From Chloroflexota bacterium (GTDB taxonomy: Bacteria; Chloroflexota; Dehalococcoidia; UBA2979): DNA of 64,000 nucleotides. The translations under genes and the position numbers were made by a program. The stretch is taken from positions 29,896 to 93,895 of the forward strand of contig VGPD01000003.1 in NCBI GenBank assembly GCA_016875635.1, in the 5' to 3' direction. The notes under the pieces were generated by a model. It worked only from the letters and a program-made list of their open reading frames with translations. It did no database searches and was not told the origin of the DNA. Below are positions 8,866-19,558 of this stretch, piece after piece. Position 1 is the first letter of the stretch. Each line of letters starts with the position of its first letter.

Positions 8866-10437
8866 ATGACAAGCGAATCTGACAAGGTCTACATCTTCGA
8901 TACCACCCTGCGCGACGGCGAGCAGTCCGCCGGCATCTCGTTCTCGATGGACGAGAAGGTGGAGATCGCCCGCCAGCTGGCGAAGCTGAACGTGGACATC
9001 ATCGAGGCCGGCTTCCCCGCCACCTCGCCCGGCGACCGCGAGGCGATCGCCCGCATCACTCAGGAGGTGAGGGGCCCCGTCATCGCCGGCCTCGCCCGCG
9101 CCGTGGAGGACGACATCGACATCGCCTACGAGGCGGTGCGCCGCGCCGAGAGCGCGCGGATCCACGTCTTCCTGTCCAGCAGCGACATCCACCTCGCGCA
9201 CCAGTTGCGGAAGAACCGCGAGGACATCATCGAACTCGCCCGCTTCGGCGTGTCGCGGGCAAAGGGATACGTCTCCGACGTCGAGTTCTCGCCGATGGAT
9301 GCGACGCGTTCGAACCGCGATTTCGTCTACCAGATCGTGCAGGCCGCCATCGAAGAGGGCGCGACCACGATCAACATCCCGGACACAGTGGGGTATGCCA
9401 TCCCCGAGGAGTTCGAGGACCTGATCCGCTCGATCATGAAGAACGTGCCGGACATCCAAAAAGTTCGGCTCTCCGTCCACTGCCAGAACGACCTTGGCAT
9501 GGCGACCGCGAACTCGCTGGCGGGCATCCTCGGCGGCGCGCGCCAGGTCGAGGGCACCATCAACGGCATCGGCGAACGGGCCGGCAATGCTTCGCTCGAG
9601 GAAGTCGTGATGGCGATCAAGACGCGCCCCGACTTCATGAAGGTCCACACGGACGTCAACACCCGTGAGTTCTACGTCGCCTCGAAGATGGTCGAGCGCT
9701 ACTCCGGCATGATGATCCAGCCGCACAAGGCGATCGTCGGCAAGAACGCCTTCCGGCACTCCTCCGGCATCCACCAGGACGGTGTCCTGAAGATGCGCGA
9801 GACGTACGAGATCATGGACCCGGCGTCGATCGGCATCCCCGCCGGGAACTCGATCGTCCTCACGAAGGTCTCCGGCACGCACGCCGTCCGCTCTCGGCTG
9901 GCCGACCTCGGCTTCACGCCGACGGACGAGGAGTTCACCCGCATCTTCGCCGCGTTCAAAGACGTGGCGGACGTCCGTGACGAGGTCGACGACCGCGACC
10001 TGATGGCGATCGTCGCCGAGCAGACGCAGTCGAAGATCGAGGACACCTGGAAGCTCGACCTCCTCCAGGTCAGCACCTCGGACCACGGCAGCCCGACGGC
10101 GACCGTGCGCCTGCTGGACGCGGCCGGGCAGCCGCACGAGGACGCGGCGATCGGCAGCGGGCCGGTGGACGCGGTCTACCGCGCGATCAACCGCGTGACC
10201 GGCGCCGAGAATGTGCTCACGGAGTTCTCCGTGAAGTCCGTCACCGAAGGCATCGATGCCCAGGGCGAGGTCACGATCCGCATCGAGACGGGCGGGGTGG
10301 TCTACCAGGGCCGCGCCGCCGACAACGACATCCTGGTCGCGAGCGCGCGTGCCTACCTGCACGCGCTGAACCGCTCAATCGCTGTCGCCCAACACGCGGC
10401 TACTCAGCATGCGGTTGCCCAGCGATCCGCTCAGTAG
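8866..10437 (+). CDS. leuA: 2-isopropylmalate synthase
   Basis: FDTTLRDGEQSAGISFSMDEKVEIARQLAKLNVDIIEAGFPATSPGD; C-terminal LeuA dimer region; followed by leuCD. Confidence 0.93.
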   Translation: MTSESDKVYIFDTTLRDGEQSAGISFSMDEKVEIARQLAKLNVDIIEAGFPATSPGDREAIARITQEVRGPVIAGLARAVEDDIDIAYEAVRRAESARIHVFLSSSDIHLAHQLRKNREDIIELARFGVSRAKGYVSDVEFSPMDATRSNRDFVYQIVQAAIEEGATTINIPDTVGYAIPEEFEDLIRSIMKNVPDIQKVRLSVHCQNDLGMATANSLAGILGGARQVEGTINGIGERAGNASLEEVVMAIKTRPDFMKVHTDVNTREFYVASKMVERYSGMMIQPHKAIVGKNAFRHSSGIHQDGVLKMRETYEIMDPASIGIPAGNSIVLTKVSGTHAVRSRLADLGFTPTDEEFTRIFAAFKDVADVRDEVDDRDLMAIVAEQTQSKIEDTWKLDLLQVSTSDHGSPTATVRLLDAAGQPHEDAAIGSGPVDAVYRAINRVTGAENVLTEFSVKSVTEGIDAQGEVTIRIETGGVVYQGRAADNDILVASARAYLHALNRSIAVAQHAATQHAVAQRSAQ

Positions 10438-10449
10438 GGGGAGGTCCGA

Positions 10450-11850
10450 GTGCCGAAGACGATCATCGAGAAGATCTGGGAGCAGCACGTCGTCCGCCGC
10501 CAGGCGGGTGAGCCGGACCTGCTCTACATCGACCTCCACCTGGTGCACGAGGTGACGAGCCCGCAGGCCTTCGAGGGATTGCGCCTGACCGACCGAAAGG
10601 TCCGGCGGCCCGACCTCACCCTGGCGACCATCGATCACAACGTGCCGACAACCGACCGTCGCCTGCCGAACCCCGACCCGCTCTCCGCGCAGCAGATTGA
10701 GACGCTGCGCCAGAACACGAAGGACTTCGGCGTCCCGCTGTGGGACATCTTCGACCTCCGCTCGGGGATCGTGCACATCATCTCGCCGGAAGAAGGGCTC
10801 ACCCAGCCCGGCATGACGATCGTCTGCGGCGACTCGCACACCTCGACGCACGGCGCGCTCGGCGCGCTCGCCTTCGGCATCGGCACCTCCGAGGTCGAGC
10901 ATGTGCTGGCGACGCAGACCCTCCCGCAGATGCCGCCGAAGACGATGTCCGTCGAGGTGACGGGCAAGCTCGGACCCGGTGTCACGGCGAAGGACGTCGT
11001 CCTCGCCATCATCAACAGGATCGGCGTCGACGGCGGCGTCGGCCACGTCATCGAGTACCGCGGCGACGTCATCCGCGACCTCTCCATCGAGGCCCGGATG
11101 ACCGTTTGCAACATGACGATCGAAGGTGGCGCCCGCGCCGGCCTCGTCGCCCCGGACGAGAAGACCATCGAGTACCTCAAGGGCCGTCCCTACGCACCGA
11201 AGGGCGAGGACTGGGACAAGGCCGTCGAGGCATGGAAGGCGCTCGTCACCGACGAGGGTGCGACCTTCGACACCTATGTGACGCTGAAGGGCGAGGAGAT
11301 CGCCCCCTACGTCACCTGGGGGACGACGCCCGCGCAGAGCGTCCCGGTCACGGCCGCCGTACCGAAGCCGGAAGACGCCGTCTCCGCCGCCGCGAAAGAG
11401 ACGGCGGAACGCGCGCTCGTCTACATGGACCTCCAGGCCGGCACGCCGATCACGAAGATCGCGGTCGACCGCGTGTTCATCGGTTCCTGCACGAATGGCC
11501 GGATCGAGGACCTGCGCGCCGCCGCCAGTGTCGTCAAAGGGAAGCACGTCGCGTCGACCGTCCGCGCGATGGTTGTCCCCGGCTCCGGCCTGGTGAAGAA
11601 GCAGGCCGAGTCGGAAGGCCTCGACCAGGTCTTCAAGGACGCGGGCTTCGAGTGGCGTGAACCGGGCTGTTCGATGTGCCTCGGCATGAACCCGGACATC
11701 CTGCTCCCGGGCGAGCGTGCCGCCAGCACCAGCAACCGCAACTTCGAGGGCCGCCAGGGCGCCGGCGGACGCACCCATCTCGTCAGCCCGGAGATGGCGG
11801 CCGCGGCCGCCGTCGAAGGCCACTTCGTCGACATCCGGGGGTACAAGTAG
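10450..11850 (+). CDS. leuC: 3-isopropylmalate dehydratase, large subunit
   Basis: [35 protein letters not shown] and [17 protein letters not shown]. Confidence 0.95.
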   Translation: MPKTIIEKIWEQHVVRRQAGEPDLLYIDLHLVHEVTSPQAFEGLRLTDRKVRRPDLTLATIDHNVPTTDRRLPNPDPLSAQQIETLRQNTKDFGVPLWDIFDLRSGIVHIISPEEGLTQPGMTIVCGDSHTSTHGALGALAFGIGTSEVEHVLATQTLPQMPPKTMSVEVTGKLGPGVTAKDVVLAIINRIGVDGGVGHVIEYRGDVIRDLSIEARMTVCNMTIEGGARAGLVAPDEKTIEYLKGRPYAPKGEDWDKAVEAWKALVTDEGATFDTYVTLKGEEIAPYVTWGTTPAQSVPVTAAVPKPEDAVSAAAKETAERALVYMDLQAGTPITKIAVDRVFIGSCTNGRIEDLRAAASVVKGKHVASTVRAMVVPGSGLVKKQAESEGLDQVFKDAGFEWREPGCSMCLGMNPDILLPGERAASTSNRNFEGRQGAGGRTHLVSPEMAAAAAVEGHFVDIRGYK

Positions 11851-12474
11851 ATGCGCGCGATCAAAACCGTCAAGGGCAACGCGATCCCGCTGAACCGCGC
11901 GGACGTGGACACCGACCAGATCATGCCGAAGCAATTCCTGAAGCGCATCGAACGCTCCGGGTACGGCCCATTCGCCTTCTTCGACTGGAAGAAGGACCCG
12001 AACTTCGTCACGAACAACCCGGCCTACGCCGGCGCGCCGATCATGATCGCCCAGCAGAACTTCGGCTGCGGCTCCTCGCGCGAGCACGCCGTCTGGGGCC
12101 TCGAGGACATGGGGATCACCGCGGTGATCGCCCCGTCGTTCGCGGACATCTTCCGCAACAACTGCTCGAAGGTCGGCCTCCTGACCATCGTGCTGTCGCA
12201 GGAGGACGTGGACTACCTGATGTCGCGCGCCGAGGAACTCCCCGGCGGCAGCATCGTCATCGACGTCGCCGCGCAGACCGTCTCCGTCGAGGGCACCGGA
12301 TGGTCCCGCCACTTCGACATCGACCCGTTCGTGAAGCACCGCACCCTGAACGGCCTCGACGACATCGGCCTGACGCTCCAGCACGCCGACGACATCGAGA
12401 CGTTCGAGAAGGAGCGCCCATCGCTCAAGCCGGACACCTCCGGTGCCTTCAAGGACCCGCTCAAGATCGGCTAG
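11851..12474 (+). CDS. leuD: 3-isopropylmalate dehydratase, small subunit
   Basis: NRADVDTDQIMPKQFLKRI and NFGCGSSREHAVWGL. The ATG directly abuts the leuC TAG. Confidence 0.95.
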   Translation: MRAIKTVKGNAIPLNRADVDTDQIMPKQFLKRIERSGYGPFAFFDWKKDPNFVTNNPAYAGAPIMIAQQNFGCGSSREHAVWGLEDMGITAVIAPSFADIFRNNCSKVGLLTIVLSQEDVDYLMSRAEELPGGSIVIDVAAQTVSVEGTGWSRHFDIDPFVKHRTLNGLDDIGLTLQHADDIETFEKERPSLKPDTSGAFKDPLKIG

Positions 12475-13396
12475 TCCCCTCCCCGCCGCCGTCGTCGCCG
12501 CGCTCCGCCGTGTCGATCCGGCGGCGCGGCCCGCGTCGGCGGCGTTGCTCGGCGCCGGCTACGCGTACGCCGCCTACAGAGTCCCCTCACCGTCCGGCGA
12601 CTGGGCTGTCCGTCTCCCCAAGCGCACCGATGGCGAGTGGGGCCACGACCGCGTCGAGGACCTCGAACGCGAGGTGCGCTTTTTCAGCCTGCTCGCGGAC
12701 TACGACTTCGGCACGACCGTCCTGCGCGAGACCTCGTTGCTGCGCGACCCGCGAGGCCGCACGCTCGGCGCCGTTCACCGCTATGTCCCCGGCGCCCAGG
12801 TCGCGACAGCAGGCCTGCCCAGAGGCGCAGCCCGCGAGGCGCTCGCCCGCGACCTCGCCCGCTTCCTCTCGCGGCTGCACGCGGTGCCGCTTCCGATCGC
12901 CAAGCAGGCCGGCCTCGAATCCGTCAGCCTCGGGACCTCCACCTACACTCCACTGACGAAGCAGTCCCTCCCCTACCTCGGCGAGGCGACGGCCCGATGG
13001 CTGCGCGGGATGACCGAGGCCTTCCTCGCTGGCGGCGGGACGGCAAAGGCCCCTCGCCGCGTCATCCACGCCGATATCAGCCCCGCGCACGTCCTGCTGG
13101 ACGGCCGGCGGCGGCTCTCCGGGGTCATCGACTTCGGCGACATCCTCGTCGCCGACCCGGCCCTCGACTTCGCCGGCCTGCTCAACATCTTCACCTGGCG
13201 CGACCTCGAAAGTGTCTGGACGTACTACGAGTGGCCTCTCGACGCCGACGTGGAACGCCGCGTGCGCTACTACATCGCCGTGCAGGCGATCTTCCAGGTC
13301 GCCTACGGCGCGGACGGCGTCGGCCCGCAGGAGCGTGCGGACGGCATCCGCCGCCTGACGGCGCGGGCGGCCGCCGCGGCGCGCCGCACCGTCTGA
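12443..13396 (+). CDS. Aminoglycoside phosphotransferase (APH) family protein
   Basis: APH-fold [15 protein letters not shown]...[18 protein letters not shown]. Start uncertain; the GTG overlaps leuD. Confidence 0.8.
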   Translation: MPSRTRSRSASPLPAAVVAALRRVDPAARPASAALLGAGYAYAAYRVPSPSGDWAVRLPKRTDGEWGHDRVEDLEREVRFFSLLADYDFGTTVLRETSLLRDPRGRTLGAVHRYVPGAQVATAGLPRGAAREALARDLARFLSRLHAVPLPIAKQAGLESVSLGTSTYTPLTKQSLPYLGEATARWLRGMTEAFLAGGGTAKAPRRVIHADISPAHVLLDGRRRLSGVIDFGDILVADPALDFAGLLNIFTWRDLESVWTYYEWPLDADVERRVRYYIAVQAIFQVAYGADGVGPQERADGIRRLTARAAAAARRTV

Positions 13397-13479
13397 TCCC
13401 GGGCCCGGTCACGGCCCTGATCCAACCGAACCCACGCGCTACACTCGCGCCTCACCAGACCGACGAAAGCGAGCACCGC

Positions 13480-14571
13480 ATGGCGACCTTCGACATCCTT
13501 GTCCTCCCCGGCGACGGCATCGGCCCGGAGGTCGCCGCTGAGGGCGTGCGCGTGATCGAGGCGGTCGGACAGAAATTCGAGCACGTCTTCAAGTTCACCC
13601 ACGACGTCGTCGGCGGCGCGAGCATCGACGCCCACGGGGTCGCGATCCGGCCGGAGACGCTCGACCGTGCGAAGGCCTCGGACGCCGTGCTCTTCGGTGC
13701 GGTCGGTGGCCCGAAGTGGGACAACCCGCTCGCCGATGTACGCCCCGAGCAGGGCTTGCTTGCCCTGCGCTCCGGCCTCCAGCTGTGGGCCAACCTGCGC
13801 CCGGTCGTCGCCATCCCGGCGCTGCTTCACGCCTCCACGCTCAAGCCCGAGATCATCGAGGGCGTCGACATCCTCGTGATCCGCGAACTCACCAGCGGCC
13901 TCTACTTCGGCAAGCCGCAGGAGCGCCGAGTCGTGAACGGCCGCCGCGAGGCCGTCGACACGAACTACTACAACGAGGACGAGATCGCGCGCATGGCCCA
14001 CCTCGGCTTCCGCACCGCACGCGGGCGGAAGAAGAAGCTGACCAGCCTCGACAAGGCGAACGTGATGGCATCCTCCCGCCTCTGGCGCGAGGTCGTCACC
14101 GAGATCGCCCCACAGTACCCGGACGTGAAGCTGGAGCATGTCCTCGCGGACGCGATGACGATGCACCTCATCCGCCGCCCGCGTGATTTCGACGTCGTGA
14201 TCGCCGACAACATGTTCGGCGACATCATCACCGACGAGTGCTCGATGCTGACCGGCTCGATGGGGATGCTCCCGTCGGCCTCGCTCGGCACGCTCGGCGA
14301 GGACGGCACCGGCCTCGGCATGTACGAGCCGATCCACGGCTCCGCGCCGGACATCGCCGGCAAGGGCCTCGCCAACCCGCTCGCAATGATCCTCAGCGCC
14401 GCGATGCTCCTCCGCCACTCCTGCGGCCTGGAGGACGAGGCCCGAGCCGTCGAGGCCGCGGTCACCGCGGTCGTCGAAGCCGGCCTCCGCACCGCCGACC
14501 TCGCCACCGCGGGCGAGAAGGTGCTCGACACGAAGGCGATGGCGGACGCAGTCCTCGAACGGCTGGGTTAG
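13480..14571 (+). CDS. leuB: 3-isopropylmalate dehydrogenase
   Basis: [26 protein letters not shown] and [11 protein letters not shown]...[26 protein letters not shown] inside the longer ORF 12637..14571. Confidence 0.95.
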   Translation: MATFDILVLPGDGIGPEVAAEGVRVIEAVGQKFEHVFKFTHDVVGGASIDAHGVAIRPETLDRAKASDAVLFGAVGGPKWDNPLADVRPEQGLLALRSGLQLWANLRPVVAIPALLHASTLKPEIIEGVDILVIRELTSGLYFGKPQERRVVNGRREAVDTNYYNEDEIARMAHLGFRTARGRKKKLTSLDKANVMASSRLWREVVTEIAPQYPDVKLEHVLADAMTMHLIRRPRDFDVVIADNMFGDIITDECSMLTGSMGMLPSASLGTLGEDGTGLGMYEPIHGSAPDIAGKGLANPLAMILSAAMLLRHSCGLEDEARAVEAAVTAVVEAGLRTADLATAGEKVLDTKAMADAVLERLG

Positions 14572-15659
14572 TCGATCGAGAAGTCTTGGAGACTCAATCC
14601 CTTGTTGCCGGGGACCCGGTACTTGGTTGTAGGGCCGGATCCAACTCGCTCAACTCGTGTACGGGCCATTAGCTCGTTGAGGTCGTGGACGGCCGTCGCC
14701 CGAGCGATGCCTGCTGCGTGCTCGTAGTCTTTGGCTGTAACTTCACCGAAGAAATACATAGCCCGCACGGCCCACGCGAGTCGCGCCGGCAAGTTTCGAT
14801 CCAGAAGCACCTGCTCGAAGCGTTCAGTGGCCTCACTGTGCGTTTCAACCACTGCCACGGCGCGGCCGACGTGCTTCTCAAGACGATCGAAGAACCACTC
14901 ACACCATCCCGTCAGATCAGGCGGCGTGAGTGGATAGCGGTCACCAAGGGCATTGAGGTTCGCGTAGTACTCCGACATTGGCTCGGCGAACACCTGCTCG
15001 ATGCTCACCAAACGGCTGAGCAACCATCCCCCGCGTTCGAAGAAGTAGACCGTCAGAGCGCGGGCCGTCCGACCGTTGCCATCGTCAAACGGATGGATCT
15101 TGACGAACTCCGCGTGCATGACCGCCGCGATCACCAGCGGATGGGTCTTCCCCCGCTGGTGCCGCGCCCACAGCACGAGGTCGGTCATCAACTTCGGCAC
15201 GTCGCCCGGCGGCGGTGGCAGGTAGGCACGCCCCCTCTGACCGTCGAGCACCACGTTCTGTCTGGTGCGGTATTGGCCGGCAGTCGTCGTGTGATCGGTC
15301 GTCCGCACGGTGAGGAAGTGCAACGCACGGATCAGCCCGCCGTCGATGTCGGCGTGGAAGTCGCCGCCCGCCTGTCGCGCGAATCGTGCGGCGTCGCGAT
15401 AGTCGAGGTTCTCCAGCTCGGCACGCGTACCCGCGCCTTCCCCCTGCGGACGCGCGAAGAGATTGCGGACCTCCGGCTCCGTCATCAGGTTGCCCTCGAT
15501 GCGTGTGGACATGTGTGCGCCGCGCGCCTCGGTCTGCACCTGGAGCCACCGCTGGAGCGTCGGCGGGATGTCGAGGGCGTCGAGCTCCTGCCGGAGCCGC
15601 CCCAGGTCATCGAGGAGCGGCGTCAGCCGGGCGAGGTCGAGCGCAGGCTGAAATGGCAT
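14568..15659 (-). CDS. Fic family protein (class II, N-terminal inhibitory motif, C-terminal winged helix)
   Basis: Fic motif [13 protein letters not shown]-terminal inhibitory-helix motif STRIEGN; C-terminal wHTH-like region [35 protein letters not shown]. Confidence 0.9.
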   Translation of the reverse strand: MPFQPALDLARLTPLLDDLGRLRQELDALDIPPTLQRWLQVQTEARGAHMSTRIEGNLMTEPEVRNLFARPQGEGAGTRAELENLDYRDAARFARQAGGDFHADIDGGLIRALHFLTVRTTDHTTTAGQYRTRQNVVLDGQRGRAYLPPPPGDVPKLMTDLVLWARHQRGKTHPLVIAAVMHAEFVKIHPFDDGNGRTARALTVYFFERGGWLLSRLVSIEQVFAEPMSEYYANLNALGDRYPLTPPDLTGWCEWFFDRLEKHVGRAVAVVETHSEATERFEQVLLDRNLPARLAWAVRAMYFFGEVTAKDYEHAAGIARATAVHDLNELMARTRVERVGSGPTTKYRVPGNKGLSLQDFSID

Positions 15660-15682
15660 CAGGAGATCCTTCGTTCAATCTC

Positions 15683-15726
15683 CTGAATCATATGATTTAT
15701 CTTCTGAATCAGTCAATCATTCGATT
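15683..15726. promoter_or_regulatory. Candidate fic operator/promoter: palindrome AATCATATGATT and direct repeats CTGAATCA
   Basis: AT-rich island in GC-rich DNA; 12-bp perfect palindrome at 15686-15697; CTGAATCA at 15683-15690 and 15704-15711 (21-bp period). Confidence 0.5.
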
Positions 15727-15738
15727 GGACGACCAACC

Positions 15739-16284
15739 CTACAGCCCCACATCCAGCGGCTCCGAAGGCACCTCCCCCACCAGTATCGGCGGAAGCAGCC
15801 GACCGAGGTCGCGCGGCACGAACGTCTCGTACCCCGTGTGCGCCACGATCTCGTCCACCGACCACCAGCGGAACCAGCCCTCGTCATGCATGTAACCCTC
15901 GAGGGTGTCGATGAACTGCGGAGCGGGATCGAAGCGCTCCGTCCGGATCAGGTGGTACCGCTCGATGCCGCGGACGCGCGCAGGTCGGCCGTCGATCTCC
16001 CACGGGACGACCACATCCCGGGTCCAGACGTGCGGGCCGATCGGAAGCCGCTGCCCCGTCTCCTCCCACAACTCCCGCCCGCCCGCCTCCTCGTGCGTCT
16101 CGCTGGCCTCCACCCCGCCACCGGGCGGGAACCACAGCCACAGCCCCGCCGGTGTCGTCGCGCGAAACAGCAGGATGCACCCCGTCTCGTCGAGGATGAG
16201 CAGGCGCGTCGACGGCCGCTCCACCAGCGGCAGGCTGGCGTCGAGCGGCTGCTCGGCGGGCTGTCCACGGGTCGGTTCGGACAT
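15739..16284 (-). CDS. NUDIX hydrolase
   Basis: NUDIX box-like GGGVEASETHEEAGGRELWEETGQ. Confidence 0.85.
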   Translation of the reverse strand: MSEPTRGQPAEQPLDASLPLVERPSTRLLILDETGCILLFRATTPAGLWLWFPPGGGVEASETHEEAGGRELWEETGQRLPIGPHVWTRDVVVPWEIDGRPARVRGIERYHLIRTERFDPAPQFIDTLEGYMHDEGWFRWWSVDEIVAHTGYETFVPRDLGRLLPPILVGEVPSEPLDVGL

Positions 16285-16335
16285 CGGTACGGTTCGGATT
16301 GCTCGCGCGTTATGTCGGAGGCTACACTCGCGATT

Positions 16336-16416
16336 GTGAACGAACGCAAGTCATCGTATCGAGAGCAGGTGCCCGTCGTCCGGCCAGTGCCGGCGACGGT
16401 CATTATTCCGCGCTGA
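16336..16416 (+). CDS. Putative Val/Ile-rich leader peptide upstream of cimA (MNERKSSYREQVPVVRPVPATVIIPR)
   Basis: 26-codon GTG-initiated ORF 73 nt upstream of cimA, -10-like TACACT 7 nt before the start, C-terminal half VPVVRPVPATVIIPR, followed by a perfect hairpin. Confidence 0.6.
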   Translation: MNERKSSYREQVPVVRPVPATVIIPR

Positions 16417-16420
16417 ACCG

Positions 16421-16439
16421 CGAGGGGCGGCTCCCCTCG
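16421..16439 (+). promoter_or_regulatory. Hairpin CGAGGGG-CGGCT-CCCCTCG after the cimA leader ORF
   Basis: Perfect 7-bp stem, 4 nt after the leader stop codon. Confidence 0.5.
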
Positions 16440-16489
16440 ACGGCTCGCCAGGCGGCATCCCAACGCGCCGAGGCCCGCGGGAGATATCG

Positions 16490-18109
16490 ATGACGACCAC
16501 AGACCCTCAGCACCGCTCGCTCACCCTCTATGACACCACGCTCCGCGATGGGCTGGGCATGGAGGGACTCTCGCTCTCCCTCCAGGACAAGCTCACCATC
16601 GCGCAGAAGCTCGCCGACCTCGGCGTCCACTACATCGAGGGCGGCTACCCCGGCTCGAACCCGAAGGACGCCGAGTTCTTTGAGCGTGCCCGCAGCCTCG
16701 ACCTGAAGCAGGCGAAGCTCGTCGCCTTTGGCTCCACCAGGAAGGCCGGCGGCGAAGCCGCGACCGACCCGGCGATCCGCGCCGTCATGGAGGCGCAGAC
16801 GCCCGCCGTCACGCTCGTCGGCAAGTCGTCCTCGACGCAGGTGCGCGAGGTCCTCGAGACCACCGAAGAAGAGAACCTCGCGATGATCCGCGACTCCATC
16901 GAGTACCTCGTCGCCAACGGGCGAGAGGTCACCTTCGACGCCGAGCACTTCTTCGACGGCTTCCGCAACGACCCCGCCTACGCGCTCGCCACCCTCCGGG
17001 CGGCAGAGCGCGCCGGCGCGACGACCGTTGCGCTCTGCGACACCAACGGCGGCGCGATGCCGTGGGAGGTCGAGGAGGGCGTGCGCGCCGCACGCGCCGC
17101 CGTCGGGATCGCCATCGGCATCCACACCCACAACGACGGCGGCACCGCGGTCGCCAGCACGCTGATCGGTGTGCGCGCGGGCGCCACGCAGGTGCAGGCC
17201 TGCCTCAACGGCTGGGGCGAGCGTACCGGCAACGCCAACATCATCTCCGTGATCGCCGACCTTCAACTGAAGATGGGCATCCAGGTCCTGCCCCCGGAGA
17301 ACCTGCGACGCCTCACCGAGACCGCGAGGTTCGCGCAGGAACTCGCCAACCTGCCGCTCGACCCCCAGCAGCCGTACGTCGGCACCGGTGCGTTCGCGCA
17401 CAAGGCCGGCCTGCACGTCGCCGCGATCACCAAGTCGCCCGGCTCCTACACGCACGTCGACCCCGAGGCCGTCGGCAACACCGAACGCGTCCTTGTCTCG
17501 GAACTCTCCGGCCGCCGCAACGTCGTCGAGAAGCTGCGCGAGCAGGGCGTCGACCTCACGCTCACCGACGCGCAGGCGACCGCCGCGCTGGAGGTGCTGA
17601 AGGACCGCGAGTCCAAAGGCTACGCCTTCGAGACCGCCGAGGCCTCGTTTGAACTGCTCGTCCGCCGCACACTCGCGGGATACGCTGCGCCGTTCAGCCT
17701 CGAGGACTTCCTGATCGTGGAGCGGCGGCGTCACCTCGCCGGCACCGGCAGCCGCGAGCAGAACGAGATGCAGGCCGAGGCCATGGTGAAGGTCAAGGTG
17801 GACGGCCGCATGAGCCAGGTGGCCGCCGACGGCAACGGCCCCGTCTCCGCCCTCGACGCCGCCGTCCGCAAGGCGCTCGCCGAGCATTACCCTGGCATCG
17901 ACCGCGTCCGCCTCGAGGACTACAAGGTGCGCATCATCGATTCGAGCGCGGGGTCGGATGCCGCCGTGCGGGTGATCGTCGAATCCTCCGACGGCACCCA
18001 CTGGTGGCGCACCGTCGGCGCCTCCACCGACATCATCGAAGCCTCATGGCTCGCCCTCTACGACGCCTACGAGTTCTGGCTCCGCCGCTGGGGGCGGACT
18101 ATCGCGTAG
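16490..18109 (+). CDS. cimA: (R)-citramalate synthase
   Basis: HMGL-like LYDTTLRDGLGMEGLSLSLQDKLTIAQKLADLGVHYIEGGYPGSNPKD; C-terminal LeuA-type dimer domain; distinct from leuA in the same cluster. Confidence 0.9.
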   Translation: MTTTDPQHRSLTLYDTTLRDGLGMEGLSLSLQDKLTIAQKLADLGVHYIEGGYPGSNPKDAEFFERARSLDLKQAKLVAFGSTRKAGGEAATDPAIRAVMEAQTPAVTLVGKSSSTQVREVLETTEEENLAMIRDSIEYLVANGREVTFDAEHFFDGFRNDPAYALATLRAAERAGATTVALCDTNGGAMPWEVEEGVRAARAAVGIAIGIHTHNDGGTAVASTLIGVRAGATQVQACLNGWGERTGNANIISVIADLQLKMGIQVLPPENLRRLTETARFAQELANLPLDPQQPYVGTGAFAHKAGLHVAAITKSPGSYTHVDPEAVGNTERVLVSELSGRRNVVEKLREQGVDLTLTDAQATAALEVLKDRESKGYAFETAEASFELLVRRTLAGYAAPFSLEDFLIVERRRHLAGTGSREQNEMQAEAMVKVKVDGRMSQVAADGNGPVSALDAAVRKALAEHYPGIDRVRLEDYKVRIIDSSAGSDAAVRVIVESSDGTHWWRTVGASTDIIEASWLALYDAYEFWLRRWGRTIA

Positions 18110-19550
18110 CTGGCGCCGAGGTCGGCTTCGTCGGGCCGCCGGCGGGGAGGTAGACCGAGAACGTCGTCCCCGCCTCGGCGGTCGACTCCACGGCGACGGT
18201 GCCGCCGTGGGCCTGCACCAGTTCCTGCACGATCGACAGCCCGAGCCCGCGGTGGCGGCCGCCGGAGCGGGCGGCGTCGGCCTGATAGAAACGGTCAAAG
18301 ACCCGGGCGCGCACGTCCTCAGGGAGCGGGTCGCCCGCGTTGTGCACATCGATCAGGACCCCGCCTGATACCGCCTTCGACGTGATGGTGACCGTGCTCC
18401 CCCAGCGCGCGAAGCGGATCGCGTTGTCCACAAGGTTCGCGAGCACCTGCTCCAGCCGCCGGCCATCCGCGAGCACCGTGACGCCCGCGCCCGGGCGCGC
18501 CTCCAACCCCACCTCCGCCTCCTCCGCCTGGTGACGCAGCCGCGGCACCGTCGCCTCGACGAGGTCATCGATCGCGACATCCTCGATCTCCATGCGGACG
18601 GCGCCGGACTCGATCTCACCGAGGTAGAGCAGGTCATCGACGAGGATGCGCATCCGCTCCGCTTCTTCGTGGATCAGCTCACCCGCCTCGCGCGGGTCGC
18701 CGACGCCCTCCATCAGCGCCTGTGAGAAGCCATGGATCGAGGTGAGCGGGGTCTTCAATTCGTGCGAGACATCCGCCAGCAGGTCGCGCATCGCATGGTT
18801 GCTGCGGCTGATCTGCGCGGACATCTGGTTGAATGCGGAGGCAAGCCGTCCCACTTCGTCGCTGCCGTCCACCTCGATCCGCTGTTCGAGGTCGCCGCGT
18901 GCCATCGCCTGCGAGGCGCGCGTCATCTGGGCGATCGGCGTCGTGATCCTCGACGCCAGGATCAGCGAGAAGATCACCGCGACGACGCCCGCGCCGAGGC
19001 CGGCCAGGCCGAGCCGCGGCAGGAGCCGTGCCCACGATTGGTTGACGTCCGCCGCCGGCACGACGATCACGACCCGGGTCGGCATCTTCGTCTGCGCCAC
19101 CGCGGCGATGCCCGAGACATCGGCCTGCGCGAAGAGGTAGAACTCGCGTCCGTCGCGCGTCACGCGATACGAGCGGAACGACTCCATCCCGTCACGCACC
19201 GGCTGCTCAGGCGCACTCCCGAGGATGTCGAGCGTCTCCCCGAGCATGCCCTCGTCTGCCGCGGTGTCCATGATCACGCGCTGCTGCTGGTCCACCATCA
19301 GCACCCGGAACTGGTAGTGGTCGGCGACGTCGGCCAGTTGCGAACGGACCACGCTCGCAGGCCACCCGGCCTGCTGCAGGTTGCGCGTGCCCTCCGAGAT
19401 CGGGCCGACGAGGAGGCCGATGCGCTGCTCGGCGGCCTGGTTCTGCTCCTGCCGCAGCAGTAACACGAACCCGGACGCGGAGAGGAACAGCGCCAGCCCG
19501 ATGACCAGCGCAAAGCCGACGAACAGGCGGGCACGGAAACTCGAAAGCAT
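18099..19550 (-). CDS. HAMP-domain sensor histidine kinase
   Basis: DHp motif DVSHELKTPLTSIHGF, N box NLVDNAIRFA, G box GLGLSIVQELVQAHGG; two TM segments. Confidence 0.93.
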   Translation of the reverse strand: MLSSFRARLFVGFALVIGLALFLSASGFVLLLRQEQNQAAEQRIGLLVGPISEGTRNLQQAGWPASVVRSQLADVADHYQFRVLMVDQQQRVIMDTAADEGMLGETLDILGSAPEQPVRDGMESFRSYRVTRDGREFYLFAQADVSGIAAVAQTKMPTRVVIVVPAADVNQSWARLLPRLGLAGLGAGVVAVIFSLILASRITTPIAQMTRASQAMARGDLEQRIEVDGSDEVGRLASAFNQMSAQISRSNHAMRDLLADVSHELKTPLTSIHGFSQALMEGVGDPREAGELIHEEAERMRILVDDLLYLGEIESGAVRMEIEDVAIDDLVEATVPRLRHQAEEAEVGLEARPGAGVTVLADGRRLEQVLANLVDNAIRFARWGSTVTITSKAVSGGVLIDVHNAGDPLPEDVRARVFDRFYQADAARSGGRHRGLGLSIVQELVQAHGGTVAVESTAEAGTTFSVYLPAGGPTKPTSAPATR

Positions 19551-19558
19551 CGAGAGAC

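Noticed and set aside
10375-12384. Very long minus-strand ORF (669 aa) opposite leuC/leuD, and similar antisense ORFs at 7028-8746, 8782-10362, 16403-18001 and 41751-43688
   Set aside because: High-GC shadow ORFs: low-complexity Arg/Asp/Val/His-rich translations with no recognisable motifs, opposite strongly identified genes.
18099-18109. Overlap of the cimA 3' end with the histidine kinase 3' end
   Set aside because: Short convergent overlaps (also at 24188-24191 and 60656-60659) are ordinary in compact genomes.
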